A DNA stretch of 64,000 bases, taken from contig JACKAP010000008.1 in NCBI GenBank assembly GCA_020635015.1, forward strand, positions 185,281-249,280, given 5' to 3'. Every line of letters starts with the position of its first letter. Position 1 is the stretch's first letter. This DNA is from Calditrichia bacterium (GTDB lineage: Bacteria > Calditrichota > Calditrichia > RBG-13-44-9 > J075). Below are positions 1-8,182 of the stretch, in pieces. A program made the translations under genes and the position numbers. The notes below the pieces were generated by a model. The model was not told where the DNA came from, did not search any database, and was given only the letters and a program-made list of their open reading frames with translations.

Positions 1-17
1 TATTTACCGATCCGCCG

Positions 18-65
18 GTAGGGTAGGGTCGCGATCCTACCGGTAGGGTCGCGACCCTACCCTAC
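18..65. repeat. 48-bp palindrome of GTAGGG/TCGCGA type
   Basis: Two 24-base halves (18-41 and 42-65) are reverse complements with one mismatch, so the whole block can fold into one uninterrupted stem. The same core (GTAGGGTAGGGTCGCGA and its complement) recurs at 58050-58076. The rest of 1-114 shows no gene; 85-115 holds a degenerate TTCGTG-type repeat (attcgtg, attcgtg, attcgtgg) that is found before several other genes in the window. Confidence 0.85.
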
Positions 66-114
66 GCGATCCGGTTTAAAATATCATTCGTGTTTATTCG
101 TGAAAATTCGTGGC

Positions 115-142
115 AAAAAAAAGGGCGAGTCGTAACTCGCCC
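115..142 (-). terminator. Rho-independent terminator of asnA
   Basis: On the minus strand GGGCGAG (142-136) pairs perfectly with CTCGCCC (129-123) around a six-base loop and is followed by eight T (122-115). It lies 26 bases beyond the asnA stop codon. Confidence 0.75.
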
Positions 143-167
143 CGACGTAAATGATGTCATATCCACA

Positions 168-1298
168 TCATTCCAACACAAAAATATCCTTCTCCGCACA
201 AATATCCTTCAACTTTTGCGGCCATACCGTGACGCTGACCTCTCCAAGATGGGCCTTCTGGAGCAGCAGCATGTAGGTGCGGGCCTGCCCGATGCCCCCG
301 CCGATGCTCAATGGAATCTCGTCGTTGAGGATCGCCTGATGGTAGGGCATGTCGAGGAAGTGGAGTTGATTGGTCATCTCTAACTGCTTTTTCAGGGTCT
401 GCTTGTTGACCCGCACCCCCATGGAGGTGAGTTCGTGGCGGCGGCGGGTGACCGGGTTCCAGACCAGGATGTCGCCGTTGAGCCCGTGCATCGGGCGGCC
501 GTCTTTTGAGCGGGTTTCGCTGACCCAATCATCATAATCGGCGGCGCGCATTTCGTGGGGATAGCCGTCGGCCAGGGTCCAGCCGATGCCGTAGATGAAG
601 ATCGCCGGATATTCCTGCAGAATGGCGGTCTCACGCTGCTTGCGCGGCAGGTCCGGAAAACGCTCCAGGATCTCTTCCGCATGCAGGAAGGTCAGTTCTT
701 CCGGCAGCTTGGGATACTTGCTGTTGCCCAGAGCAGGGAACAGCTCCTGCACGTGCACTTCCGCTCCCTTCAGCACCTTCCAGATTTTTTTCACCACGTT
801 GGTGAGAAAATCAAGATTGCGCTGATCCTCGGTGATGCGCAGCTCCCAGTCCCATTGATCGACATAGGCGCTGTGGTCGTGATCCAGGAAATAATCTTTG
901 CGTACGGCGCGCATGTCGGTGATCAGCCCTTCTCCCACCTCCATGTCGAACTGCTTCAGGGCCACCCGTTTCCACTTGGTGGCGGCCTGCACCACCTGGG
1001 CATCGATCGGATGCTGGTTGTAATCGTTGGAAATGTGAAACTCGATCGGGGTGCGGGAGCCGTCGCGGTCGAGATAATCGTTCACCCCGCTTTCCCGGTC
1101 GACAATCAGCGGTACCGTCACCGGCATCAGGTTGAGCGCTTTGCAGAGGTTCTCCTCGATGTACTGCTTCGCCGCAAAGAGGGCTTTCTGGGTTTCCTTG
1201 GGATTCAGGAGGGAATGATAGTCGGTTGGCAGGACTTGCTCCAACTCTTCGTAATTCCCAATGCCGGGACCCGCCAGGTCAGCTTTTTTGTCTGCCAT
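168..1298 (-). CDS. asnA: Aspartate--ammonia ligase (asparagine synthetase A)
   Basis: Makes asparagine from aspartate, ammonia and ATP (AMP-forming) in the cytosol. The 376-residue product matches AsnA family landmarks along its length: AATKWKRVAL and MEVGEGLITDMRAVR, then SAYVDQWDWELRI, the nucleotide-site stretch RAADYDDW, GLNGDILVWNP, ELTSMGVRV and the C-terminal IGGGIGQARTYMLLLQ. It is longer than the roughly 330-residue E. coli enzyme, mainly by an N-terminal extension and an insert around residue 200. The start is preceded by a clear AAGGAGA site. It is transcribed away from the next gene and has its own terminator. Confidence 0.96.
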   Translation of the reverse strand: MADKKADLAGPGIGNYEELEQVLPTDYHSLLNPKETQKALFAAKQYIEENLCKALNLMPVTVPLIVDRESGVNDYLDRDGSRTPIEFHISNDYNQHPIDAQVVQAATKWKRVALKQFDMEVGEGLITDMRAVRKDYFLDHDHSAYVDQWDWELRITEDQRNLDFLTNVVKKIWKVLKGAEVHVQELFPALGNSKYPKLPEELTFLHAEEILERFPDLPRKQRETAILQEYPAIFIYGIGWTLADGYPHEMRAADYDDWVSETRSKDGRPMHGLNGDILVWNPVTRRRHELTSMGVRVNKQTLKKQLEMTNQLHFLDMPYHQAILNDEIPLSIGGGIGQARTYMLLLQKAHLGEVSVTVWPQKLKDICAEKDIFVLE

Positions 1299-1486
1299 TG
1301 CATGTCTCCTTTCGGTTAGGTTGACGTATTAATGGAATAGGTAAAATTGGGGAATATACAGGGACTTATACAATGAGATTGCTCAGCGCCGGATATGACT
1401 TTGGTCAACTGCGCGCCGAATCGCAAGAAAGGTTTGATATCTGCCGATAAATCGATAAATTACCGCAAAAAAAGAGGATCCTGATC

Positions 1487-2134
1487 ATGAAAGTGGATAC
1501 GGGGGTTTTGATCCCGGAATATGAAGAGATCTATCAGCAGTGCCTGGATTTCTTGAGCGAGAACTATGACGTCAGCCGGATCGTGCGCCAGGATTTTGAA
1601 AAGATCTCGGCCTTTTTGGATGATTTCTACCTGTTCAAACCCTATAAAATGAATCAACTGATCGATGCATATTTCGTCAAGCACATCCCGCAGCGGGCGT
1701 TGTATTGCGTGGTAGCGACCGACCGCGATGAAGAGAGCGCCGCGGAAGGGGAGGAGGAAGTGCTGCTGACTGATCCCTACCAGTTTTTTTTGATCGACCT
1801 GCGAACCGACATGGGCAAGGTGCTGATCCGCCCGGAAACGATTGGCGACAAGATCTTTGAGGTGCTGATCGAGCAGGAGGTGGATTTCGATATCCATCCC
1901 GAATTCAGCCGGAAATATTATCTCTACACCGATTCCGAAAATCAGCCCCGGGTACGCCGGAAAATGAACCGGGAGTTCCTCGATGTGATCTACCGCTATG
2001 ATGACCTGGTGATCCAAATCGTGAAGAATTTTATGATGGTAAAGCGGCTTCAGCGAATTAACCGCGAGGATTGCGAAGAGCTGGCGGAGTTTATCTTCTC
2101 CGTGCCGCGAACGTTGAAGAAGGATGAAGGATGA
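1487..2134 (+). CDS. Conserved-looking hypothetical protein, acidic, cytosolic
   Basis: A 215-residue soluble protein without signal peptide or membrane segment; I do not recognise a family. It is rich in acidic and aromatic residues, with charged helices at both ends. The start has an upstream AAGAGGA. The last codons (KKDEG, stop) are made of the GGATGAA heptamer array that runs on to the start codon of the following serine hydrolase, so the C-terminus may vary with repeat number. It is probably co-transcribed with that gene (17-base gap). Confidence 0.7.
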   Translation: MKVDTGVLIPEYEEIYQQCLDFLSENYDVSRIVRQDFEKISAFLDDFYLFKPYKMNQLIDAYFVKHIPQRALYCVVATDRDEESAAEGEEEVLLTDPYQFFLIDLRTDMGKVLIRPETIGDKIFEVLIEQEVDFDIHPEFSRKYYLYTDSENQPRVRRKMNREFLDVIYRYDDLVIQIVKNFMMVKRLQRINREDCEELAEFIFSVPRTLKKDEG

Positions 2135-2154
2135 AGGATAAAGGTTAAAGGATG
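2117..2154 (+). repeat. Heptamer array (GGATGAA-like) joining two genes
   Basis: About five 7-base units of the type aaggatg, some degenerate (aaggata, aaggtta). The array encodes the end of the upstream gene, contains its stop codon, and supplies both the AAAGG ribosome-site-like sequence and the ATG of the gene at 2152. Confidence 0.8.
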
Positions 2155-3621
2155 AAACAGTCTGAACTGATTGGCAAGATTATCCTGCTGCTGACAATCC
2201 AGTTGCTGGCGGTATTGCCTCTGCCGGCACAGTCAAAGGCGGCACAGATCGATTCCCTGATGCGCTATTGTTATGAGAACGGGGTGTTTAACGGCGCAGT
2301 GCTGGTGGCGAAAGGCGGGGAAGTGCTTTACAAAAACGCCTTCGGATATGCCGATCCGGAATCGCAGACCCCGTTGGAGACCGGCTCGCAGTTCTATCTG
2401 GCCTCGGTATCCAAGCAGTTTACTACCGCAGCAATTTTGTTGCTTCAGGAGCGGGGCAAACTGCGGGTGGAGGATCCGCTGCGCAAGATATTCCCCGATT
2501 TCCCCGCTTATGCCGATGGGGTTACGATTGCCCACCTGATGAGTCATACCTCCGGGATCGGTGATCATTTTGAACTGGGCGCCTACCGTCCGGGATTGAC
2601 CAATCGGGATGTATACGAACTGCTGACCCGGCAGGACAGCCTGGCCTTCACCCCCGGGGAACGCTTTCGCTACAGCAACGGAGGCTATGTGCTGCTGGCG
2701 CTGATCGTGGAAAAAGTCTCCGGCTTGCCCTATCATCAATTCATGAAAGCAAACTTTTTTGATCCGCTGGGAATGACCCGCACCCTGGTGTATGACGAGT
2801 CGCGGCCGCAACTGCCGGCCCGGGTGACCGGCTACAACGGCTTCGGCGATAAGGATGATTACCAGATCCTTACCAGCGGAGCCGGCGGGATGTATTCCAC
2901 AGTGGAGGATCTGTTCCGCTGGGACCAGGCGCTTTATGCCGGCCGCCCAATCGCCCCGGCTTCCCAGGCGCAGGCCTATCAGCCGTTTAAGTTGAATAAT
3001 GACAGCCTGCTTGACTACGGTTTTGGCTGGGCGCTAAGTGACGATGGGCAGGGTGGAAAAATTGTTTCCCATGCCGGCGATCTGTCCGGGTTTCGCTCCT
3101 ATATCGAGCGGAAGCTGGGGAACCGCTATACGATTATTTTCCTGACCAGCAAAGGTGATGTGGTGCCGAGGCCGGCAATGCGCGACGCGATCGTCAATAT
3201 CCTGGGAGGAAAATCATTCGATCTTCCTCCGATCCCCATCGCGCTGAAAATGGCGCAATTGATCCGGGAAACCGGAATCGATCAGGCCGTCGCGCAGTAT
3301 CCGGAGCTGAAACGGTCAGCCCCGGATAAGTATGACTTTTCGGAAAGCCAACTCAACCGCCTGGGCAATTATTTCCTGCAAAAGGAAAGTCTCGCTGCAG
3401 CGCTGGAAATGTTCCGCCTGAATGCGGAAGCCTATCCGGATTCCTGGAAATGCTGGGACAGTCTGGGAGGGGCACAACTGCAGGCCGGTAATCCGCAGGC
3501 CGCCGCCGGAAGCTTTGAAAAATCGCTGCAACTGAATTCCGATAATGCGCATGCCAGGGAGATGCTCGAGAAGATCCGGGTGGGGATGACACCGGCTGAA
3601 GTGTCGCCGGATGGAGGGTAA
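2152..3621 (+). CDS. Secreted serine hydrolase, class C beta-lactamase/PBP-like fold, with C-terminal TPR
   Basis: Exported penicillin-binding-protein-like hydrolase (Pfam Beta-lactamase family). A signal peptide ends near residue 27 (LPLPAQS). The catalytic triad motifs are present: S85-V-S-K88, Y174-S-N176 and H307-A-G309. The fold runs to about residue 350, and residues 380-480 look like two or three tetratricopeptide repeats (FSESQLNRLGNYFLQKESL onward). The physiological substrate of such proteins is usually unknown; D-amino-acid peptides or esters are typical. Next door lie an NlpC/P60 peptidase and a dipeptide epimerase, which would fit cell-wall peptide turnover. The start codon sits in a heptamer repeat. 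Confidence 0.88.
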   Translation: MKQSELIGKIILLLTIQLLAVLPLPAQSKAAQIDSLMRYCYENGVFNGAVLVAKGGEVLYKNAFGYADPESQTPLETGSQFYLASVSKQFTTAAILLLQERGKLRVEDPLRKIFPDFPAYADGVTIAHLMSHTSGIGDHFELGAYRPGLTNRDVYELLTRQDSLAFTPGERFRYSNGGYVLLALIVEKVSGLPYHQFMKANFFDPLGMTRTLVYDESRPQLPARVTGYNGFGDKDDYQILTSGAGGMYSTVEDLFRWDQALYAGRPIAPASQAQAYQPFKLNNDSLLDYGFGWALSDDGQGGKIVSHAGDLSGFRSYIERKLGNRYTIIFLTSKGDVVPRPAMRDAIVNILGGKSFDLPPIPIALKMAQLIRETGIDQAVAQYPELKRSAPDKYDFSESQLNRLGNYFLQKESLAAALEMFRLNAEAYPDSWKCWDSLGGAQLQAGNPQAAAGSFEKSLQLNSDNAHAREMLEKIRVGMTPAEVSPDGG

Positions 3622-3800
3622 CATGATTTTTCAAATCCGCTGGAGGAGCAGATTCCTTTCCGATGGATATCGGAACCTCGGAATGACAACCCGGTCGTCA
3701 TTCCGAACACAGCGGAGCGCAGTGAGGAATATGTATGCCTTAAATATTTTATAATCTCTGCAATCAGTAAAGTTGAATCTATCGATCGAGAGGAAACATA

Positions 3801-4931
3801 ATGCATATTTACAAGCCTGCATCGTTATTAATCGGATTGTTTTTGTTGCTGAGCGGCTGCGCCGATCAGAACCAACAGGTCACCGAAACATTCACTCAGC
3901 GTTTTGACGCGCTGCGCCCCCAATATGCCCCGGATCTCAGCCTGAACCTGCTTTCCGCCGAGCTAAAAAAGGAAGACGGCGGTTGGGTGTTGAAAGGGGA
4001 AACGACCGTGCCGGATGCCGCACAGCGGGTGCAGGCCCTGGCCGATTCATTGCTGGGGGAGGGACAATATCGAAATGAATTTACCCGGCTCCCGGACCCG
4101 GCGCTGGGCGATAGTTGCTATGGCCTGGTGCGCACCAGCGTGATCCCCTTGCGCGGCGAACCGCGACATTCCGCGGAACAGGTCGATCAAAATATTATGG
4201 GACGGGTGCTGACCCTTCATAAACGCAATGATCGCGGCTGGTACCTGGTGCAGACCGACTACGGCTATCTGGGTTGGGTGATTGGCGGCACCTTTGTGCG
4301 CACTGACCGCGCCGGGGTGGATGCCTGGGAAAAAGCCTCGCGGGTGCGGGTCACCGCCCTGGCGCCGATGATCCGCACTCACCCGGATGATCAATCCGAG
4401 CCGGTGTGCGATGTGGTGCTCAACGCTCTGCTGAAGCTGGAAGGAAAGCGCGGCGAATGGCTGGAAGTGTCCACCCCTGACGGCCGGAGTGGTTTTCTGA
4501 AAGCGGCGGATGCTGTGGGGGCAGATGCCTATGCCGTTCCCCCGCAGGCGGAGGCGCTGATTGCCACTGCCCGCAGCATGATGGGAATTCCCTATCTCTG
4601 GGGCGGCAACTCCAGCAAGGCCAGCGATTGTTCCGGATTTACCCAGACGGTTTTCAAGGCGCACGGGATCGACATCCTGCGCGATGCCCGGCAGCAGGCC
4701 CGGGCCGGAGAGGCGGTGGTGCCGGATGAAAACTTCTCTAATATTCGTCCCGGCGATCTGTTCTTCTTTGGCAGCGGAGGGCGTATTACCCATGTCGGTA
4801 TGAGCCTGGGAGGGGCGCGCTTTATTCACCAGAGCGGCGATGTGCGGATCAACAGCCTCGATCCAGCGGCGGCGGACTTCAGCCCCTACCGCAAGCGCAC
4901 CTTTATGCAGGTGCAGCGGGTGGTGCAGTGA
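3801..4931 (+). CDS. NlpC/P60 cell-wall endopeptidase lipoprotein with SH3 domains
   Basis: Likely cleaves gamma-D-Glu-diamino acid bonds in murein peptides, like Bacillus YkfC. The lipobox LLSGC puts the lipidated cysteine at residue 20. Residues 105-170 and 180-240 look like two bacterial SH3 domains (RTSVIPLRGEP, then VTALAPMIRTHPD). The NlpC/P60 domain (250-376) has the catalytic Cys in SDCSGF (C277), His in ITHVGM (H331) and a third polar residue in FIHQSGD (H343). A good GAGAGGA-type site precedes the start. The Ala-Glu epimerase follows 166 bases downstream, the usual partner in murein peptide recycling; a hairpin repeat sits between them. Confidence 0.92.
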   Translation: MHIYKPASLLIGLFLLLSGCADQNQQVTETFTQRFDALRPQYAPDLSLNLLSAELKKEDGGWVLKGETTVPDAAQRVQALADSLLGEGQYRNEFTRLPDPALGDSCYGLVRTSVIPLRGEPRHSAEQVDQNIMGRVLTLHKRNDRGWYLVQTDYGYLGWVIGGTFVRTDRAGVDAWEKASRVRVTALAPMIRTHPDDQSEPVCDVVLNALLKLEGKRGEWLEVSTPDGRSGFLKAADAVGADAYAVPPQAEALIATARSMMGIPYLWGGNSSKASDCSGFTQTVFKAHGIDILRDARQQARAGEAVVPDENFSNIRPGDLFFFGSGGRITHVGMSLGGARFIHQSGDVRINSLDPAAADFSPYRKRTFMQVQRVVQ

Positions 4932-4963
4932 GGCGCTGAGGGCGAAGAGCGAAGAGGTGGTTT

Positions 4964-5066
4964 GCATGGGGCAAGGTGCATGGCGCATGGTGTAATACAG
5001 TGCGGGTATCGGAATCTGAGCTTGTACAATCCGGCGCCATGCTCCATGCCCCATGCAAAAAATATA
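4964..5066 (+). repeat. Hairpin element, copy 1 (gcatggg arms, conserved core)
   Basis: Left arm of gcatggg-type heptamers (4964-4988), a core of about 50 bases (tacagtgcgggtatcgga through gcttgtacaatccgg), and right arm of the complement (atgccccatgc). The same core occurs at 16448-16614, 44163-44322 and, inverted, 55057-55149. Here only the inner part is present; the outer terminal repeats seen in two other copies are not recognisable. Confidence 0.85.
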
Positions 5067-5097
5067 AGATTATCAATCTCTTACACTGGGAGACCCC

Positions 5098-6114
5098 ATG
5101 CTGGAAATCAAAATCAAACGCCTCGACCTGGCCCATACCTGGACGATTGCCCGGGGATCGGCCGACTATAAAGAAAATGTGTTTGTGAAGCTGGAGCAGG
5201 GCGGGATCTGCGGTTTCGGGGAAGCGGCGCCCAATGTGCGCTATGGCGAGAGCGCCGCATTGACCGTGACCCGGATGAAAGCAGCGGCGCCGGTATTTGA
5301 ACAGCATGACCTGTTCCACTTCGAGGAGCTGGCAGCGGCGCTGGCGGAAACCATCCGCGACCAAAGCTGCGCCCGCGCCGGGCTGGAGATGGCCCTGCTC
5401 GACTGGGTTGGCAAGGCGCTGCAAGCCCCGCTCTACCGGATGTGGGGGCTGAATCCCGCCCGGGCACCGCTTACCTCTTTCTCCATCGGCATTGACTCGC
5501 CGGAAGTGATACAGGCCAAGGTGGAGGAAGCGGCGGATTATCCAATCCTGAAAATCAAACTCGGCATGGGCGATGACGAGGCGGTGCTGGGGGCGGTGCG
5601 CCGGGTGACCGACCGACCGCTGCGGGTAGACGCCAACGAAGGCTGGTTGAATAAGGAGGAGGCTCTGGAAAAGATCCGCTGGCTGGCCGATCAGAACGTG
5701 GAGTTCGTGGAACAGCCCCTGCCGGCGGCGATGGTGGAGGAGACCGCCTGGCTGCGCGAGCGGGCATCGTTGCCGATAGTAGCCGATGAAGCGGTAAAGA
5801 CCGCCGCCGATATCCCCAAGGTCGCCCACGCCTATGACGGGATCAATATCAAGCTGATGAAATCCGGCGGCCTGCTGGAGGCATTACGCATGATCCATCT
5901 TGCTCGGGCGCTGGATCTGAAGATCATGCTTGGTTGCATGATCGAAAGCTCGCTGGCGATCTCCGCCGCCGCCCAGTTAGCGCCGTACACCGACTGGATC
6001 GACCTCGACGGCAATCTGCTGCTGCGCGAGGATCCCTTCCGGGGGGTGCGGATCGAGCGGGGAAAAGTGCTCTACAACGAACTGCCCGGGTTGGGGGTGG
6101 AAGGGGATTTTTGA
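5098..6114 (+). CDS. L-Ala-D/L-Glu dipeptide epimerase (enolase superfamily)
   Basis: Inverts the alpha carbon of the second residue in Ala-Glu-type dipeptides from murein so they can be hydrolysed and reused. Muconate-lactonizing-enzyme subgroup features are all there: the KIK motif with catalytic Lys (K152-I-K154), metal ligands D178 (DANEGW), E205 (VEQPLP) and D230 (ADE), and the second catalytic Lys in NIKLMKSGG (K252), followed by LDGNLLL near residue 303. The length of 338 matches the family. The start is preceded by GGGAGA. Dipeptide specificity can differ in this family, so the exact substrate is inferred from the NlpC/P60 neighbour. Confidence 0.9.
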   Translation: MLEIKIKRLDLAHTWTIARGSADYKENVFVKLEQGGICGFGEAAPNVRYGESAALTVTRMKAAAPVFEQHDLFHFEELAAALAETIRDQSCARAGLEMALLDWVGKALQAPLYRMWGLNPARAPLTSFSIGIDSPEVIQAKVEEAADYPILKIKLGMGDDEAVLGAVRRVTDRPLRVDANEGWLNKEEALEKIRWLADQNVEFVEQPLPAAMVEETAWLRERASLPIVADEAVKTAADIPKVAHAYDGINIKLMKSGGLLEALRMIHLARALDLKIMLGCMIESSLAISAAAQLAPYTDWIDLDGNLLLREDPFRGVRIERGKVLYNELPGLGVEGDF

Positions 6115-6215
6115 TCTGCAACGATTCAGCTACGAATCATACGAAAGAATTCCTTATAAACATTTTTGATTATTTCGTGTATTTCGTGGGCTGAACCATT
6201 TATTAGGTATTTAGA
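6115..6215. repeat. Half of a TTCGTG-type hairpin repeat
   Basis: The stretch ending atttcgtgtatttcgtggg ctgaa (6171-6196) is the same arm that forms a perfect hairpin at 49152-49218; here the partner arm (acgaatcatacgaaag) is degenerate. Confidence 0.55.
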
Positions 6216-6554
6216 TTAACTGCTGATGATCTCGTTCAATCCTTCTACAATTGTATCGACAATTTCCGGATCGATCGAGGTGATCTTGTTGTTGATCCTT
6301 TCTGTTGACAGGGTGCGAATCTGGCTAATTTTCACCCATGACTTCTTTGGTAAATTGGGGTCATCTAGCAAATAAGTCAATGGAAAGCCCGCACGTTGAG
6401 GTTGGCTGGTCAACGCCAGGGCAATAACAGTCCCGGATCTTTCATTGAAAATATTGTGGCTGATGATCAAAACCGGCCTGATTCCGGCTTGTTCATTTCC
6501 TCGAACCGGATTTAGATCTGCCCAATAAATATCACCTCTCAATATTCTGGCCAT
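6216..6554 (-). CDS. mazF: MazF/PemK-family endoribonuclease toxin
   Basis: A 112-residue sequence-specific mRNA interferase of a type II toxin-antitoxin pair. The N-terminus RGDIYWADLNPVRGNEQAG, followed by RPVLIISHN, is the typical MazF start with the catalytic Arg, and ALTSQPQRAGFP and VKISQIRTLSTERI match the conserved central and C-terminal strands. Its start overlaps the end of the antitoxin gene by 16 bases, so the two are translationally coupled. Confidence 0.93.
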   Translation of the reverse strand: MARILRGDIYWADLNPVRGNEQAGIRPVLIISHNIFNERSGTVIALALTSQPQRAGFPLTYLLDDPNLPKKSWVKISQIRTLSTERINNKITSIDPEIVDTIVEGLNEIISS

Positions 6555-6781
6555 TCATCCATCTCCGCAGCAATTCCCTCTTCTGCCATCGCCCGTTCAT
6601 ATTCAGGATCCAGTTTTGCGCATTCTAGTGCCAGGCGGCTTTTGTTGAGCCGTTCAACTTTTTCCCGAATTGCTTCCTGGATTGCCTTGCTGCGGTTGGG
6701 ATAAAGGCGTTTTTTTACAAATTCATCGATGATTTTCAGTAAATCCGAATCGAGTGATATTGCAATTTTGGTCGTGGACAT
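6539..6781 (-). CDS. mazE: MazE-type antitoxin, ribbon-helix-helix
   Basis: Product of 80 residues starting MSTTKIAISLDSDLLKIIDE, a ribbon-helix-helix DNA-binding N-terminus (residues 1-45) with an acidic C-terminal tail (MAEEGIAAEMDEWPEY) suited to block the MazF active site. I chose the ATG at 6781 because AAAGGA lies eight bases upstream; an in-frame ATG at 6811 lacks such a site. It should autorepress the pair. The RHH fold differs from E. coli MazE but is common in MazE of other phyla. Confidence 0.88.
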   Translation of the reverse strand: MSTTKIAISLDSDLLKIIDEFVKKRLYPNRSKAIQEAIREKVERLNKSRLALECAKLDPEYERAMAEEGIAAEMDEWPEY

Positions 6782-6841
6782 GAGAAATCCTTTAGTATTA
6801 CTTTTTGTCATACTTTAGTGATTTGATCTGTCAAAGTCAAG

Positions 6842-7348
6842 TTAATTATTGCTCCGGGATATTCGCATACATGCCCTCAAGATCACCAGCGACATCCACA
6901 CATAGCTGCCTACCATCAAAATGCCGCTGAGCATAACCAGGTAGGCGAAGGGGGGATAGACAAAACGCACGATCCAGATGCCTCCGAAAGTGATGAGCAG
7001 GGCGCAGAGCGGCTCCAGGGCGACCATCGTACGCCGCCGGTTGAGGGGGCCGCACAGCAGGTAGAGGAAGCCGATCAGGAAGAACGGCCCCGCCAGGCCC
7101 AGCACGTGGTTATGGGTGGTGGTGAGCATGTCTTTGAGCGATTTCTCAAACTTCAGCTCGCCGCCGGCATCCAGCGCCGCTTCCGGCAGGCCGTTGTAAT
7201 GGGTGATGATGCCGTCCGGGGTCAGGTGAGTGGTGACATCCAGGAACAAAAATCCGCAGATAAATCCGAACAGGGCGATAGCGGTAAACAGGCCGGCCAG
7301 CGCGCGCAATTGCGCTGGCCAGTCGGAGAGGGGCGGCAATATATTCAT
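6842..7348 (-). CDS. Four-helix membrane protein with THNH motif
   Basis: A 168-residue inner-membrane protein with four predicted segments at about residues 17-37, 82-100, 110-130 and 135-155. The second segment begins TTTHNHVLGLAGPFF, with two histidines at the membrane edge that could bind heme or metal; this is speculation. Its ATG overlaps the TGA of the FMN-binding gene (7345-7348), so the two are coupled. I do not recognise a named family. Confidence 0.72.
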   Translation of the reverse strand: MNILPPLSDWPAQLRALAGLFTAIALFGFICGFLFLDVTTHLTPDGIITHYNGLPEAALDAGGELKFEKSLKDMLTTTHNHVLGLAGPFFLIGFLYLLCGPLNRRRTMVALEPLCALLITFGGIWIVRFVYPPFAYLVMLSGILMVGSYVWMSLVILRACMRISRSNN

Positions 7349-7941
7349 TCGCTGATCCGCCTGATGTCGGGGTTGAGGCGGGCAAACAGGCTCAGCAGGT
7401 CGCGGGTGGCCAGGGTCATCGAACGTACCGATATGGTTGCGCCGGAGATGTTCTGGATGCTCCGGCCCAGCACCAGCTCCTGCGGGCGCTGTTTGCCGCG
7501 GAATTGCTTGCGGAACGCCGGGTAATCGATCTCCCCGCCGTAATTTTCCCGGTAGATCAGCACATCCACATCGATGATCTCCCCTTCGGCAGTCAGGTAG
7601 ACTGCGTAGGTGAAGGTTTCGGTCTTGCTCAGCGCATCCTCCACGAACACGTAGTTGGCGGCAGCGTCGTTTCGAATCACCCCGAAAGCAAGGGTGTCCG
7701 GCAATGATTTATAGTAGCGCATTTCCTTCAGCAGCATCTCTTTCTGCGCGCTGTCCAGGATCAGTTCCTGCCAACGGACCGGCAATTCCTTTCCATAGAT
7801 CCCGGCAATCGACCCGGCCAGCAGCCCTTCCGGCGCCCGCGAAGACAGCAGGTGCCCGGCCAGCAGCCCCGGCCCGACCAGCAGCAGCGTCAGCGCGCTC
7901 AGGCAATAAATGATTCGTTTTCTCACCACAATCCGGCGCAT
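7345..7941 (-). CDS. Membrane-anchored FMN-binding domain protein (RnfG/NqrC-like)
   Basis: One N-terminal membrane segment (residues 10-30) anchors a periplasmic FMN-binding domain. The covalent flavinylation motif S166-GATI-S171 near the C-terminus is of the S/T-G-A-T-x-S/T type modified by ApbE in NqrC/RnfG; LIYRENYGGEIDYPAFRKQF is the typical upstream stretch. It probably carries electrons across or outside the inner membrane. No other Rnf/Nqr subunit and no apbE gene is in this window. It is coupled to the THNH membrane protein and follows a porin gene on the same strand. Confidence 0.85.
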   Translation of the reverse strand: MRRIVVRKRIIYCLSALTLLLVGPGLLAGHLLSSRAPEGLLAGSIAGIYGKELPVRWQELILDSAQKEMLLKEMRYYKSLPDTLAFGVIRNDAAANYVFVEDALSKTETFTYAVYLTAEGEIIDVDVLIYRENYGGEIDYPAFRKQFRGKQRPQELVLGRSIQNISGATISVRSMTLATRDLLSLFARLNPDIRRISE

Positions 7942-7965
7942 AAATCAACCTTTCTTGTTGTCAGT

Positions 7966-8180
7966 CGTCAGTTGTCAGTTTTCAGTGATCAGTTGTCAGT
8001 TCTCTGTGAACTCCGTGTCTCTGTGGCTAATTTCCCGAAATTGTACAGCTGCCTACAGCCAGGTTGGGAGCGATCCGCGGGAGATTGCCGCGCCGCAACA
8101 AACGCGGCTCGCAATGACAGCACCTGTTAATGCGCCATGTCTTTCATTTTACACTCCGCACTCCACACTCCGCACTCCGC
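7966..8180. repeat. Heptamer arrays and a GTCATTGCGAG-type dispersed repeat
   Basis: 7966-8010 is a period-7 array (gtcagtc, gtcagtt, gtcagtt, ttcagtg, atcagtt, gtcagtt); its complement occurs at 55155-55195. 8073-8121 (gggagattgccgcgccgc to ctcgcaatgac) is one half of the GTCATTGCGAG...GCAATCTC intergenic repeat seen again at 46546-46662. 8148-8180 is a cactccg heptamer array that ends at the stop codon of the porin gene. Confidence 0.75.
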
Positions 8181-8182
8181 AA

